A DNA stretch of 64,000 bases from a virus (IMGVR_UViG_3300046810_000322:1-64000); one strand, 5' to 3'; positions 51,183 to 61,308 are shown, counted from the stretch's first letter. Numbers and translations: made by a program. The notes: a model not told the origin generated them from the letters alone.

Positions 51183-51752
51183 TTACCTCATTTGTTTTAG
51201 ACGAGCATAAGCGATTGCCAAGCCATCAATGGCATGTTCCGACAAACCGCTAAGAGGAGTGGAAGTTGGTACTTTGAATTCATCAAGCTTACTGATGGCT
51301 TCCAGCACCGAGACTTTATTACTGCCACCCTTTGCACCAACAGCGTTCTTCACGACCGAAGCCTCGATCAGTTTAAACGGCATAAAGCGATTGTACTCCA
51401 GTACCGCTTGCCGAATCGCATTAATCGACATCAGCAACGGACCGTAAGCACCAGGGCGTCCACGGTTAAAGTACGCGTCCTCGCAAGCAAATGCAGAAGG
51501 ACGCACAAGCTGTAACCGTCGAATCAGTTCTTTCTTGTGGGCTTCCGTCCGAGCAAAGGTATGCCCATGGGTATCCACCAACATATCGTCATCGTGCATC
51601 AACTTCGTCGCCACAATGGTGTACGCTTCAAAAGAGCGGATGCGATATGTCAACATATCAACATGCAGGACACCCAGACCCAGGTTGTGTGTCCCTGGGT
51701 CTGAGGCTGCGATCGTGAATGTTGGCCGGCTGTTCTCGGGAACATGCAACAT
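51183..51752 (-). CDS. RuvC-like Holliday-junction resolvase (189 aa)
   Basis: RNase H-fold nuclease with the four acidic/His positions of the RuvC family: D18 in AASDPGTHNLG, E91 in FACEDAYF, and H173/D176 in LSEHAIDGLAIAYA, plus the conserved basic VVKNAVGAKGGSNK segment. It would cleave branched DNA before packaging. The gene lies between spanin and structural genes, with 4 bases to the spanin start; packaging or late-stage expression fits. Poxvirus A22-type resolvases are the nearest relatives I can name. Confidence 0.75.
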   Translation of the reverse strand: MLHVPENSRPTFTIAASDPGTHNLGLGVLHVDMLTYRIRSFEAYTIVATKLMHDDDMLVDTHGHTFARTEAHKKELIRRLQLVRPSAFACEDAYFNRGRPGAYGPLLMSINAIRQAVLEYNRFMPFKLIEASVVKNAVGAKGGSNKVSVLEAISKLDEFKVPTSTPLSGLSEHAIDGLAIAYARLKQMR

Positions 51753-51770
51753 GATTTCGTTCTTTACAGG

Positions 51771-52655
51771 TTAAACCCCGACAAGATTGGGGGAGCCGTT
51801 AACAACCGTGACGTTTGTCTTGAACAACGGTTCGGTAGCGCCGATGTCCATGCTGAAGGTAGTGCCGTCCGAGTTAAACTGGAGTGGCGCACCGACGTTG
51901 ACCAGGTCGTTGACTTGGACAGCAATCGCTTCGAGCATGTTGAAGGCGGAACCGCCCGGGTCGGTGATCTGAACTTGCTTGTCGATGCCGGAGCACAGAG
52001 CCAGTTCGGAGATGATCGCCGCATTCGGGTTGTTGTAGATGATGTTGAACACGTTCATCAGCTCTTCAACATCGTTCGTGTCAAGGATGACATTGATCGG
52101 TGCGGAAGCGCTGACGTACGTGCCGTCGGCGGTGATGACGCCAGGGTTGCTAACAGCGGGTGGTGTAGGGTGCAGTACCGATGAGTCGGGGACGTACGGT
52201 ACGGTGTTCTTCACACCATTGACCACCGTGGTATAAAACATACCAGCCTGGATGTTGGTCTTGTCGATGCGCTTCAGGTAGTACGCGATATACGGTACGC
52301 TGTTGCGGGTTTCGATGCGACGCAACGCATACTTGGCACGATCGGCGGGAGCCAGATCATTGCCCAGCGGACGAAGGATCAGCGGGATGGGGCGGTAAGG
52401 CGCTGCCGAGGTAGCTTGGAAGATCTTTGGCGACATCACCAAAGCGCCATCGCCACTCATGTCAATGTCCAAACCGCCGTTACCCAGACTGAGGTAACCC
52501 AGCTTCGGATACACACCGGCGTCAGGGATTTGACCTGCTTGAACGCCCAGCAGCTCATTCAGCGTCGTATTCGCCGCCAGTACAAACGGAATGCCCAAAT
52601 GCGCGCATGTCTGCAAATACATTCCATACACGGTCCGGGTGGTTTTTTCAGCCAT
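51771..52655 (-). CDS. probable virion structural protein (294 aa)
   Basis: Beta-rich protein without recognised domains, located between a large structural gene and the late-gene cluster and presumably part of the tail or baseplate. It is followed by an 18-base gap to the RuvC-like gene. The ATG lies in an 8-base overlap with the end of the GIY-YIG gene, which has inserted itself between this gene and the 792-residue structural gene. Confidence 0.55.
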   Translation of the reverse strand: MAEKTTRTVYGMYLQTCAHLGIPFVLAANTTLNELLGVQAGQIPDAGVYPKLGYLSLGNGGLDIDMSGDGALVMSPKIFQATSAAPYRPIPLILRPLGNDLAPADRAKYALRRIETRNSVPYIAYYLKRIDKTNIQAGMFYTTVVNGVKNTVPYVPDSSVLHPTPPAVSNPGVITADGTYVSASAPINVILDTNDVEELMNVFNIIYNNPNAAIISELALCSGIDKQVQITDPGGSAFNMLEAIAVQVNDLVNVGAPLQFNSDGTTFSMDIGATEPLFKTNVTVVNGSPNLVGV

Positions 52656-53235
52656 TATTAGCCTCGTTAATTTCAGATTGATTGATCATGGCTGCCTTCT
52701 TAGCTGCCTTTGTCGCTTTTACCTTCGCCGCAATTTTCGCTTTAGTTTCATCGCTGTGCTTGAAATCTTTTCTAGCCTCAACAACCTTAGCGATATGCTC
52801 TGCAGACTTTGGCTTGCCTTTGAGGCTGTCGGAAATAGCCCTAGCGTGTTCTTCGGAATGAGAACGGCCTTTTCTTACATCGCTCATCTTTCTTTTGGTT
52901 TCTTCACTGAGAGGAGTGCCGGCACGAGATTTGTTGATATCTCCTACTCTCGCAATTCCCAATGCGTTTACCATTTTTGGATTATTACGATGTTGATCAA
53001 GAAGCAGTTGTTCTAAATCATAAGCCCGTTCCCGGTTACCAGAAGGAATCTTTGCAATGGAAATACCTTTATCGCAGTTGTATGCTTCCTGGAACTCTTT
53101 TGAGTGATGCAATCCAGATTTAAGGGTAGATCGATGTGCTGATTCGCGTGCCGCCAAGTCGCCACTACTGCCGACATAGAAGAGACCGGTAGCTTCATGA
53201 GTGATCACATAGGCACCGGGTAACTTTTCTGCCAC
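52648..53235 (-). CDS. GIY-YIG homing endonuclease with NUMOD3 motifs (195 aa)
   Basis: The N-terminal 90 residues have the GIY-YIG pattern (GAYVITH, LFYVGSSGDLAARESAH). The C-terminal half has two to three repeated NUMOD3-like motifs (SEETKRKMSDVRKG, SEEHARAISDSLKG) typical of DNA-binding tails of free-standing homing endonucleases. The ending is Lys/Ala-rich. It is visibly more A+T-rich than the structural genes it separates, consistent with a mobile gene. GTG start with AAGGA upstream. It overlaps the next gene by 8 bases. Confidence 0.85.
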   Translation of the reverse strand: MAEKLPGAYVITHEATGLFYVGSSGDLAARESAHRSTLKSGLHHSKEFQEAYNCDKGISIAKIPSGNRERAYDLEQLLLDQHRNNPKMVNALGIARVGDINKSRAGTPLSEETKRKMSDVRKGRSHSEEHARAISDSLKGKPKSAEHIAKVVEARKDFKHSDETKAKIAAKVKATKAAKKAAMINQSEINEANNG

Positions 53236-53298
53236 GATGTGTTTCCTTCAAATTGTTTTAGAAAAGAATAGAATGCGTGAACATCCTTCGCCAGATGA

Positions 53299-55677
53299 TT
53301 AGTTTTGCTGAGGATACGTTTTGCCCAGCAGTGTCTTACGGATGCTGGTTACCAACGGTTCAGCACGATCGCCCAAGTCAAATGGCAACAGTTCTGTAAT
53401 GATAACTACTTGATCCAGCGGGATCAAACCAGAAGGCACGGCAGGTTTCTCGCCCGTCGTATAGTAATCAACAATGCTGGCCAGTTGCTCTGGAGTCAAG
53501 TCCAGGAAGTACTCAATCCCGATGAATGGCACCCAGCCACGAGGAATCGGACGGGTTGGCTCTGGGCTAGAGATTGTCAGGCGAGAGATCTGCGAGACAA
53601 TGTTGAACGTAGTCGGATGGGTCCGCATGTCGCCGTTCAACCCGATGTTCACATCCGAGCGATGTTTGCCATACACTTTAATGTTCGGATCAATTGCCGG
53701 ACAGTTCAGTGCAATCGGAATATACTGCGCAGCTGATTGCGAGATGCGATCAACGCCAACAACAGCGTCAGGGTTCTGTGGGTTGGAGCGTAAGCTACCA
53801 TTCACATCACCTAAGCGTATCCCAGGCCAATCAGTTTTCCGGATCGACGAATCGTTGATCTCAGCAATCACCTGAATACCGTACGATGACAACTGGGTGA
53901 ACATGCTCACCATGGAACGTTGCAGTTCCTTGATCGACTGGGTTGGATTCAGCGTCGTGCCGGTGGCTTGGCCAACGATGTCGGTATACAACAGCTCAAA
54001 GTCGTTCCGGTTAAAGTTCGACAGATCAATGTTGCGCTCCGACAGCCACGAGTCGTAAATCGTTCCTTGTGGTTCCAGTTCCAGGATGTGGTCGCTGTAG
54101 ATCCGCGTCACCATGGCTTGTACCATACCGCGGCGTTCGTAGTGCTCTTGCGAGGCAATCAAACGACGTTGCATCTGGACTGCAGCATCAATCTCAGCAC
54201 CCAGTGTATAGAACGCATCAATCGACAACAAATCGTTAATCTCAGGCTGCAGAGACAAAGCAGTCGCAGCAACATCGCGGGTCAGCAAGCGATGGTCAAC
54301 GATGGAGTAGATGTCATCCACCGAAGGAGCGAACGGATCGTCCGGTGTTGGTAAGCGCTGTACTCGGCTAGCATACGCCAATGGCACCGTTTCCAACGTG
54401 AACCCAATCGACTTGGCGAAAGCATACATTGACAACACAAACGCTTCCTTAGCCGTCAGTGGAATCTTCTCCCCGGTTTGCGGGTTGTTGATATTGATGT
54501 AGGCAATGTACAGGTCGACACTACTTAAGTAGAGCCAGTGATTAAACAGGATCTCACTCAAGATCCATGGCGAACTATTACTTTCGTCCACCATGGAGGA
54601 TTCCAAGGCCTTCGTCGCTACCACGTTCGATGGCGAGTTCTCCATCAGCGTGCGGATCTCTGCGATGGTCTCGGTTAAATTCTCACCATTATTAATAGCG
54701 AGGGGTTCTTCCTTGACCAGCATCATGTCCAACGAGATGCGGTTGTCTTCTGGCAGCACAATCCCTAGGTTCAACTGCCGTTTCCGGAAGATGACTTCAG
54801 GGTACAGATTCTCCGCTTGCTTCGAGACATCGTGCTTCATGGTGTACTCCGCCAGCGGAATATACCGTTCGGTCATGATATGCTCGGTCAACGTCTCGAA
54901 CGTGCTATTACGTCCAGCATGCCGTTCGATGTAAGCAATGTTGCGGTAAAAGTACAGCGCTTGCTTCTTGGTCAGCGTGTCGATGTACGCATCCAGGTAG
55001 CCATGGCTGCCCAGATATTGGCTGATGTGGAAGCTGTGGGCTTCGTTGGTGTTACACAGTTCTGTGCGTGCCGTCAAGATAGCTTGCACCAACAACAGAT
55101 GCATCTGCCCCAGCATCGTTGCACCGTAGAGTTCGTCGGTATAATCGAAGCCAGGAATATACCAACGCGCTTTGTAGTGATCGATCCAGCTTTGCAGACG
55201 ATCGATCAGCGAGTATTCGTTCTCCTCCACCAAGCCTGGTGGGTAAGACAGAATCGCGCCATCGGGCGCTTTAATCGCTTGTTCAATGTCGACTGGATAC
55301 AGAATACCCAGGATCAGTTCTTCTTGGTCCGGATACTTTGCCACCAGCTCAGTGTACTGTCGAGTGCCGTACTGATAGGCACGGGCAGTCGCTCGGTGAA
55401 TTCGTAGGTTTTCCTTGGTAAATAAAATCTCACCCAGCGTATCCATTGAGACGACCGTCATCACTCGGTCGATTCTATGGTATTCTCCCGCAAGATTAAG
55501 ATAATATTTCCAAGTCGATGGATCGGGATCGACAGGGGCAAAATAACCACTGGCGCCAGATTCCTCCGCGATCACCCACTCGTTAAGAGCTTGCGCTGAG
55601 TAAGACGATTTGATGACGATCGTCTCAGCCAGCTGCAGGGTTTTATTGATATAAATCTGATAGTTATTTGAACTCAC
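53299..55677 (-). CDS. large virion structural protein, probable baseplate (792 aa)
   Basis: Not assigned to a named family. A large soluble protein of mixed alpha/beta type with many aromatic/acidic segments, divergent from the portal gene across a 35-base gap. In large myoviruses a baseplate wedge or tail protein is often found near the portal, so that is the favoured reading. GTG start with AGGGA upstream. Confidence 0.55.
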   Translation of the reverse strand: MSSNNYQIYINKTLQLAETIVIKSSYSAQALNEWVIAEESGASGYFAPVDPDPSTWKYYLNLAGEYHRIDRVMTVVSMDTLGEILFTKENLRIHRATARAYQYGTRQYTELVAKYPDQEELILGILYPVDIEQAIKAPDGAILSYPPGLVEENEYSLIDRLQSWIDHYKARWYIPGFDYTDELYGATMLGQMHLLLVQAILTARTELCNTNEAHSFHISQYLGSHGYLDAYIDTLTKKQALYFYRNIAYIERHAGRNSTFETLTEHIMTERYIPLAEYTMKHDVSKQAENLYPEVIFRKRQLNLGIVLPEDNRISLDMMLVKEEPLAINNGENLTETIAEIRTLMENSPSNVVATKALESSMVDESNSSPWILSEILFNHWLYLSSVDLYIAYININNPQTGEKIPLTAKEAFVLSMYAFAKSIGFTLETVPLAYASRVQRLPTPDDPFAPSVDDIYSIVDHRLLTRDVAATALSLQPEINDLLSIDAFYTLGAEIDAAVQMQRRLIASQEHYERRGMVQAMVTRIYSDHILELEPQGTIYDSWLSERNIDLSNFNRNDFELLYTDIVGQATGTTLNPTQSIKELQRSMVSMFTQLSSYGIQVIAEINDSSIRKTDWPGIRLGDVNGSLRSNPQNPDAVVGVDRISQSAAQYIPIALNCPAIDPNIKVYGKHRSDVNIGLNGDMRTHPTTFNIVSQISRLTISSPEPTRPIPRGWVPFIGIEYFLDLTPEQLASIVDYYTTGEKPAVPSGLIPLDQVVIITELLPFDLGDRAEPLVTSIRKTLLGKTYPQQN

Positions 55678-55712
55678 GACTATCCCTAATGTAGAAACTA
55701 AAAGAGGTTAGT

Positions 55713-58619
55713 ATGCCACCAAACCAACCAGACAGCGGAGTGCGTCTGATCGATTCGATCAATAGCGGTTCCCGGATTCCTGCGAGTCGTCTCGTACGAG
55801 ACAATCCGAAGGCGGCCGCTATGATGAGTAAGCTGACCGTTAATCACCGCACGCCGATCCAAGGCGACATCATGCAGCAGCAGGGTGCTGGCATCAATGC
55901 GGCTGGTTTGCGTGCGGTTGCGCACGATGGCATGCAGAACGTCAATGACGCAGAAACTGTCCGTCAACTGCTGTCCGACACCGACCTCGCGGAACAGATT
56001 CTGACTTCAGTCATTCTGTCGCCGCAAGACATGATGGGTGTGAAAACCAGCTACGTCGCTGAACTAACCCACTGGAATATTCCCCATGAAACAAAAGCGT
56101 CCCTGACCAATAGCGTCCGGGAATATTTCGAAGAAGTCTATAAAATAAAGCCACGGCTGTCGTCCATGCTCGGCGACATCCTGTTCAAACGCGGTTGCTG
56201 GCCAGCAGCAGTACTCCCAGAGAATGCTATTGATGACATGATCCATGGCAATGGTAGCATCTCCATGGAATCGTTTAAAGGCATTCTCAAGCCAAACGGT
56301 CACATGGAGTCGCTTGGTATCCTGGGACCGGTCGATGCCGAGATGCCGAAAGAGATTGTCCAAACCGGCTACCGCAGCAGCATCGGTTTGGCGCTCGAAC
56401 ACCTGATGACCCATCAGCCAAACAAGAGTTGGCGGAATGACATCGCCATCCCATATGAACACGATAAGAAAGTCGTCGAGTTCAATACGGGCATTACGGT
56501 GACAGACAATCTGGACATCTTGAAGATGCCCAACGTCCACACCAAACTGCGCGCACAAAAGACGCGTGACATCATCGGTCGTGCGTCATCACTGTCTGCT
56601 GAGTCGATCGCTGCCCGGGTTGGTACTGCTGCTCAACCTTACGTTAACATTCGTCCCCAAGCGATTGTCAGCCAGGTGTTCCACAAGGGCCGGCAACAAC
56701 AAACGCTGATCCGTGAGATCAAGACGCAAGATAAACTCAAGCGTCGTTCGATTGGCATGCCGCTGGAAATCCACTTCCCTTCGGAATCGGTGATCCCAGT
56801 CCACGTACCAAACCAACCGTCCAAACAGATCGGCTACTTCGTGTTGCTCGATCCGGAAGGCAATCCAATCAACCGCGGCCAGGGCATCAATCACTACCGT
56901 GAACTGGGCATGAGTTTGCAGAACAATAGTTTTGCTTCCTCCATGATCCAGCGCGCTGGTCTGGCCATGAGTGACAACTCGGACTACCTGACGCGCAGCA
57001 ATTCGTACGCCACCATGGGCCAGATGTACGGCCAGATGTTGGAACGTGACCTGATGCAGCGCCTGCGTAATGGTCTGGTGGGTGGCAACGTTTCGATCGC
57101 TGGCAACGACGAAGTGTACCGTCTGATGCTGTCGCGTTCGCTGGCTAACCAGCAAACCCAGATCCTGTACGTGCCGTCGGAATACATGACGTACATCGCA
57201 TTCGACTACCATACCAATGGCACTGGTAAGTCGTTGCTGGACAACACCAAGATCATCGACAGTATGCAAGCCATGCTAATGGTGGGTACGGTGATGGGTG
57301 CCCTGCGCAACTCTGTAGGTCGCACCCACGTCGATCTGCAGCTCGATCCAGATACACCGGACCCATGGAAAGCCATCGAGACCACGATGGGCGAAATCAT
57401 GCGCATCAATGGCAATGGTTTCCCGCTGGGCACGATTGATCCACTGGACATCAAGGATGGTCTGCTGCGCAGTCAATTCGAGTTCAGCTTCTCGGGTCAC
57501 CCCAAGTTGCCGGACATGAAGGTGGACTTCACCGAGAAGAACACCAACTACCAGCCGCCTGATCCGAAGCTGTCAGAAGACTTGCGCAAGCGCCGTCTGA
57601 TGGCGTTCTATCTGACCCCAGAGCAAGTCGATGCTGCCTCCGGCGCTGACTTCGCTACTTCCGTGTCGAACAATTCGACGTTGCTGTCGAAACGTGCGAT
57701 GGTGCTGCAAGTGGCATTCACGGAACAGGTCTCGCAACACTTGCGTAAGCACGCTATTAATAGTGCCGATCTGATCGACGAGTTGGTCGACATTATCAAT
57801 GGCTCCTACGAGGACATCCTCAAAGAGTTCAAAGAAGATGAAGAGATCGAGATGTTCGATGGTACCAAGGTGACGAAAGAAGAATTGAAAGACGATCCGT
57901 TGGTCAAAGGCCAGTTCATCCGTGAATTGATCGAAGACTTCATCGGCGGCTTCTCGATGACGCTGCCAGAACCTGATACCACCAAGCTGGGTAATCTGGA
58001 AGAACTGTATAAGAAACAGAGCGACCTGATTGACGAAGCGCTGAAGGCGTGGGTATCGCAAGACATGATGGACCCAGCAATTGTGGGCGAAGAACTGTCG
58101 AGCCATATCTCCGTGATCTTCCAGCAACTGAAGTCGTACATGCTGCGTAACTGGCAGATCAAACATGGTCTGCTGCCAGAACTGAACCAACTGACTTCGC
58201 GTGACGAAGATGGTGAGGTGGAACTGGACGTCTCCGAAATCATCTCGACACACAACGCATCGATGATGGAAATCTTCACCAACCTGTTGTCTGCTAACAA
58301 GAAGGTGAAAGAGAAGAGTGCAAAAGCGCTGGAGAAAGCTGGAGTGCAAGACTCTGCGGCTTCCTACGGCGGTGACGACACTGGTGGCGGTTACGGCAAC
58401 GATGGCGGTGACGGTATGGGTGGTGATTTGGATTTGGGTATGCCTAACATGGACCTGGATGACGCAGCCGCTGGCGGTGATCCAGCTAACCCTGAGGCAG
58501 AACCAGAAGCAGATCCCGAGAATCCTGACGCTGAACCAGCAGAAGGTAGTGAAACACCGGCGAACCCTGAAGAAGGTAAAGAGCCTGATGGCTCGGCACC
58601 TACGGAAGAGAACACCTAA
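55713..58619 (+). CDS. portal protein (968 aa)
   Basis: Probably the head-tail portal. The N-terminal region has DTDLAEQILTSVILSPQD, then a YFEEVYKIKPRLSSMLGDIL helix, and later SVIPVHVPNQPSKQIGYF, a long stretch typical of the giant portals of phiKZ-type phages (phiKZ gp129, about 870 residues; from memory). The C-terminal 100 residues are acidic, Gly-rich and disordered (GGDDTGGGYGNDGGDGMGG and a PEAEPEADPE run). ATG with AAGAGG upstream. It ends at a bidirectional hairpin. Confidence 0.7.
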   Translation: MPPNQPDSGVRLIDSINSGSRIPASRLVRDNPKAAAMMSKLTVNHRTPIQGDIMQQQGAGINAAGLRAVAHDGMQNVNDAETVRQLLSDTDLAEQILTSVILSPQDMMGVKTSYVAELTHWNIPHETKASLTNSVREYFEEVYKIKPRLSSMLGDILFKRGCWPAAVLPENAIDDMIHGNGSISMESFKGILKPNGHMESLGILGPVDAEMPKEIVQTGYRSSIGLALEHLMTHQPNKSWRNDIAIPYEHDKKVVEFNTGITVTDNLDILKMPNVHTKLRAQKTRDIIGRASSLSAESIAARVGTAAQPYVNIRPQAIVSQVFHKGRQQQTLIREIKTQDKLKRRSIGMPLEIHFPSESVIPVHVPNQPSKQIGYFVLLDPEGNPINRGQGINHYRELGMSLQNNSFASSMIQRAGLAMSDNSDYLTRSNSYATMGQMYGQMLERDLMQRLRNGLVGGNVSIAGNDEVYRLMLSRSLANQQTQILYVPSEYMTYIAFDYHTNGTGKSLLDNTKIIDSMQAMLMVGTVMGALRNSVGRTHVDLQLDPDTPDPWKAIETTMGEIMRINGNGFPLGTIDPLDIKDGLLRSQFEFSFSGHPKLPDMKVDFTEKNTNYQPPDPKLSEDLRKRRLMAFYLTPEQVDAASGADFATSVSNNSTLLSKRAMVLQVAFTEQVSQHLRKHAINSADLIDELVDIINGSYEDILKEFKEDEEIEMFDGTKVTKEELKDDPLVKGQFIRELIEDFIGGFSMTLPEPDTTKLGNLEELYKKQSDLIDEALKAWVSQDMMDPAIVGEELSSHISVIFQQLKSYMLRNWQIKHGLLPELNQLTSRDEDGEVELDVSEIISTHNASMMEIFTNLLSANKKVKEKSAKALEKAGVQDSAASYGGDDTGGGYGNDGGDGMGGDLDLGMPNMDLDDAAAGGDPANPEAEPEADPENPDAEPAEGSETPANPEEGKEPDGSAPTEENT

Positions 58620-58630
58620 AAAAGAAAGAC

Positions 58631-58680
58631 AGCATAGTCAGCCCTCTCCCACCAATGGTGGGAGAGGGCGTATGCCGTCA
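58631..58680. terminator. bidirectional hairpin with TATGCCGTC tail
   Basis: A perfect 13-bp stem, GCCCTCTCCCACC at 58641-58653 and its complement at 58657-58669, with an AAT loop, lies between the convergent portal gene and minus-strand genes. The plus-strand tail is TATGCCGTC; the minus-strand tail is TATGCTGTC. No T-run. Confidence 0.7.
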
Positions 58681-58935
58681 ATGGGTTGAACGGTGTCCTG
58701 CGATGTATGAATCTACAGGCGCAGCTGGGTTAGTCTTGAACAAACCAGACATGTTGTCGGTGACGTTGTAGACTTCGCCATCAACGTAATTGATGTGTTC
58801 GTTGTCAGCAATGACTACCACAGCGTGAACACCTAGACGAATAAACTCAGACGCTATGGCTTTAACGATCTTCGATTCTTCTTCAGGTGTTCGTGCCGAG
58901 ACGCGGATACGAAAGTCCAGCTTATCAGTCATCAT
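58678..58935 (-). CDS. small unknown protein (85 aa)
   Basis: No family recognised. Starts with two adjacent ATGs (58935 and 58932); the second is better spaced from TAGGAG. It overlaps the preceding gene by 8-11 bases. Mixed alpha/beta, with a strand VHAVVVIAD. Confidence 0.5.
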   Translation of the reverse strand: MMTDKLDFRIRVSARTPEEESKIVKAIASEFIRLGVHAVVVIADNEHINYVDGEVYNVTDNMSGLFKTNPAAPVDSYIAGHRSTH

Positions 58936-59263
58936 CGTCTCCTACCCAGGCTTCAATGATAACCGGTTCCACAGTACAGCCGATTTCTTCTTCTCGGTTG
59001 AACTGGGTGTGCAGAATGTTGAGCATGGCATGCGGCGATTGCACCGTAATGCTGTTGATCGAGTTGAGGATGTCTGGCGGATAATGACCACCCACAAACA
59101 TGGGTTCGCCGGTCTCTGGGTTAAATCCCGTAGCCGATCCGTACTCTTGTTGCATAACACGCTCAATCGTCAAAGCAATAAACGCAGCGCCTTGATCAAC
59201 CAGTTTCCGATTCTTGTCGGAGTCTTGCGCAATGATTACTTGGATTTTAACTTCAGCATCCAT
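58925..59263 (-). CDS. unknown protein (112 aa)
   Basis: No family recognised. Soluble, ends in a DDDD run. ATG at 59263; an earlier TTG is in frame but lacks support. Coupled with the 85-residue gene that follows. Confidence 0.5.
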   Translation of the reverse strand: MDAEVKIQVIIAQDSDKNRKLVDQGAAFIALTIERVMQQEYGSATGFNPETGEPMFVGGHYPPDILNSINSITVQSPHAMLNILHTQFNREEEIGCTVEPVIIEAWVGDDDD

Positions 59264-59379
59264 TTTGGCATCCAATCAAAAAAAGATCAGGGAGGAAACA
59301 AGCCACGCTTTCGCGCAGCCTGTTATCGCAACCCTGATTAAAGATACCACCACTAAAAACTTTTACGTCTGTTACTTAC

Positions 59380-61272
59380 TTACTTGACCAGGCTGACCAG
59401 GTAGCCACCGTCAACCAGATTGGCTTCGGTGAGTTCCAGGATGCGGCCGTCTTTGGTCACGACCAGTTGGCGAGCAACCAGTTGGCCGTTGTTGTCCGAC
59501 GAGAACACGGAGCATGCCAGTTCGTACAGTGCCGGTGTATGCGCTTTGGTCAGCATGTTGCCGACCTTGGACATACCAGCAACCTGCAGATCGTGCGACA
59601 GGATGTTCAGCATCGAGAAGCGCACGGTGGAGCCGAAGAACGTGAACTCCGGCGTATCGTCACGGCCTTCCCAGCTTTGGGTCAGCAGGTTCGATACCAT
59701 CAGGTCGTGGATGTGCTTGCCGGAGTCCTGGCTCATGTCCGGCGTGCCGAACAGCGCTTTGATGCGCGTTGCCTGGTCTTTCAGGAAAGCACGCTGCATC
59801 TTGTCGCTGTAGTTGGTTTTCAGCAGACCGAGCAGTTGGTCCAAGTCGTTGGCGAAGTCGTCCACCGTAATTTCCGATGGCAGGATCGACAGGTTCTTGT
59901 GCAGGATCGAGTTCATCAGATCCGTCAAGCGCAGGGCGATTTCCGACAGCAGTTCCGGCGACGCCGACGAGCCGTTGGCTTTCAGCTCTTCACGCAGTGC
60001 GATAAACGTGCTGGCATTAGCCAGCTTGTTCACCAGCGTGTACTCGCTCTTGGTGCCGATGATCGGCGAGTACACTTGCGCGTAGGCCTGGAAGACCATT
60101 GGCACGTTTTCCTTGTCCACGGCAGCCAGCATCTCGGTGCGCACATCCTGCACCGCGCCTTCCAAGGTGTTAGCGATCAGAACCGCAGGCAGCGCCATGT
60201 GATGTTCCAGGCGTTTGCCGTCATTGTCCACGGCGTTTTCTTCTTCCTTGGCATCGCGCACACCCTGGGTGACTTCAGCCATCAGTTCGCTGTTGTCACG
60301 GATGATGTCCATGCCGCCTTGTGGCAGGCCGAACAGGGTGGAGATGTTGTGGCGGTCGAAGTCGATCATGTTCAGGTCGGTTTTGATGGGGAATGGAATG
60401 GTCTTGCCGTCTTCAATCTTGTACGCCATCTTGATTACGACAGGATTGTAAGCCATCGGGTAGTGCATCTTTTCCGAGGGATTCCATTTAACGCTGTCGA
60501 CGTCGACGATAGCGCCGGATTGATTTACTGGCATCGCAGTTGCTCCTTTGGTTTGGGTTGGGACCGGCTGAGCCATCGGCGCCGGCTGATGATGCACCGG
60601 CGCCGCAGCGACCGCCGCTGTGTTACCGTAATCGCGACCGCCGCCAGGACGGCTACCACCAACTGGCGCACCATAGCCGCCGTTGCTTGCCGCTGCAACT
60701 GGCGCTGGTTGGTATGCGTTACCGGCTGGCGTTGGGTAACGGTTGGCCGCCATGTTCGCGCCAGGCACAACCGCTGCACGGTTGGGTTGATCGCCCCCAC
60801 GGAACTGCATGATCATGGTTACTTCGCGTTCGAACTTCTGGATGGTCTGCTCGATGCCGTAGCGATCGTTGGGATCAACGAACTGCCACAGACCCGGGAA
60901 CAACTTCAGTTCGAACATGGTACGCAGGTTCAGATATACCGGCACCAGCTGGATGAAGACCTGGTTAGGGTCGATCTGCTGCGGGTGCATATTGGACGTC
61001 TGAACTGCGATGAAGTCAGCGCAATTCGCCACCTCACGGTCGAAGTCCTGGTTACGCCAGGCGTTGTCGATCATGTGGTTGTAGAAATGCATCGAGATCG
61101 GCCCTTGTGCTTCACGGGTGATCATGTCCATCATGAGACCCGTCATGTAGCGCACGTAAGGTGCAATCCATTCAGCCATCGGACGCACATTTGGTACATG
61201 CGGCGGGTTGTTTGGATCGTAGGACTGCAGCTGGTACATTGGCTGGTCTGTCGAATATTGTTGATTATGCAT
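59380..61272 (-). CDS. probable virion structural protein (630 aa)
   Basis: An N-terminal half rich in aromatic residues with VRPMAEWIAPYVRYM, a Pro/Gly/Ala-rich linker at about 180-240 (APVAAASNGGYGAPVGG), and a C-terminal helical half. No family recognised with certainty. The genes next to it (a 40-residue gene, then the RNAP beta N-terminal-like gene) recall the phiKZ gp177-gp178 order, where gp177 is a virion protein; this is from memory. ATG start. Confidence 0.55.
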   Translation of the reverse strand: MHNQQYSTDQPMYQLQSYDPNNPPHVPNVRPMAEWIAPYVRYMTGLMMDMITREAQGPISMHFYNHMIDNAWRNQDFDREVANCADFIAVQTSNMHPQQIDPNQVFIQLVPVYLNLRTMFELKLFPGLWQFVDPNDRYGIEQTIQKFEREVTMIMQFRGGDQPNRAAVVPGANMAANRYPTPAGNAYQPAPVAAASNGGYGAPVGGSRPGGGRDYGNTAAVAAAPVHHQPAPMAQPVPTQTKGATAMPVNQSGAIVDVDSVKWNPSEKMHYPMAYNPVVIKMAYKIEDGKTIPFPIKTDLNMIDFDRHNISTLFGLPQGGMDIIRDNSELMAEVTQGVRDAKEEENAVDNDGKRLEHHMALPAVLIANTLEGAVQDVRTEMLAAVDKENVPMVFQAYAQVYSPIIGTKSEYTLVNKLANASTFIALREELKANGSSASPELLSEIALRLTDLMNSILHKNLSILPSEITVDDFANDLDQLLGLLKTNYSDKMQRAFLKDQATRIKALFGTPDMSQDSGKHIHDLMVSNLLTQSWEGRDDTPEFTFFGSTVRFSMLNILSHDLQVAGMSKVGNMLTKAHTPALYELACSVFSSDNNGQLVARQLVVTKDGRILELTEANLVDGGYLVSLVK

Positions 61273-61308
61273 AGCTACTGTTTTCCTCTTTTAGTGTTGT
61301 GGTGGTTA

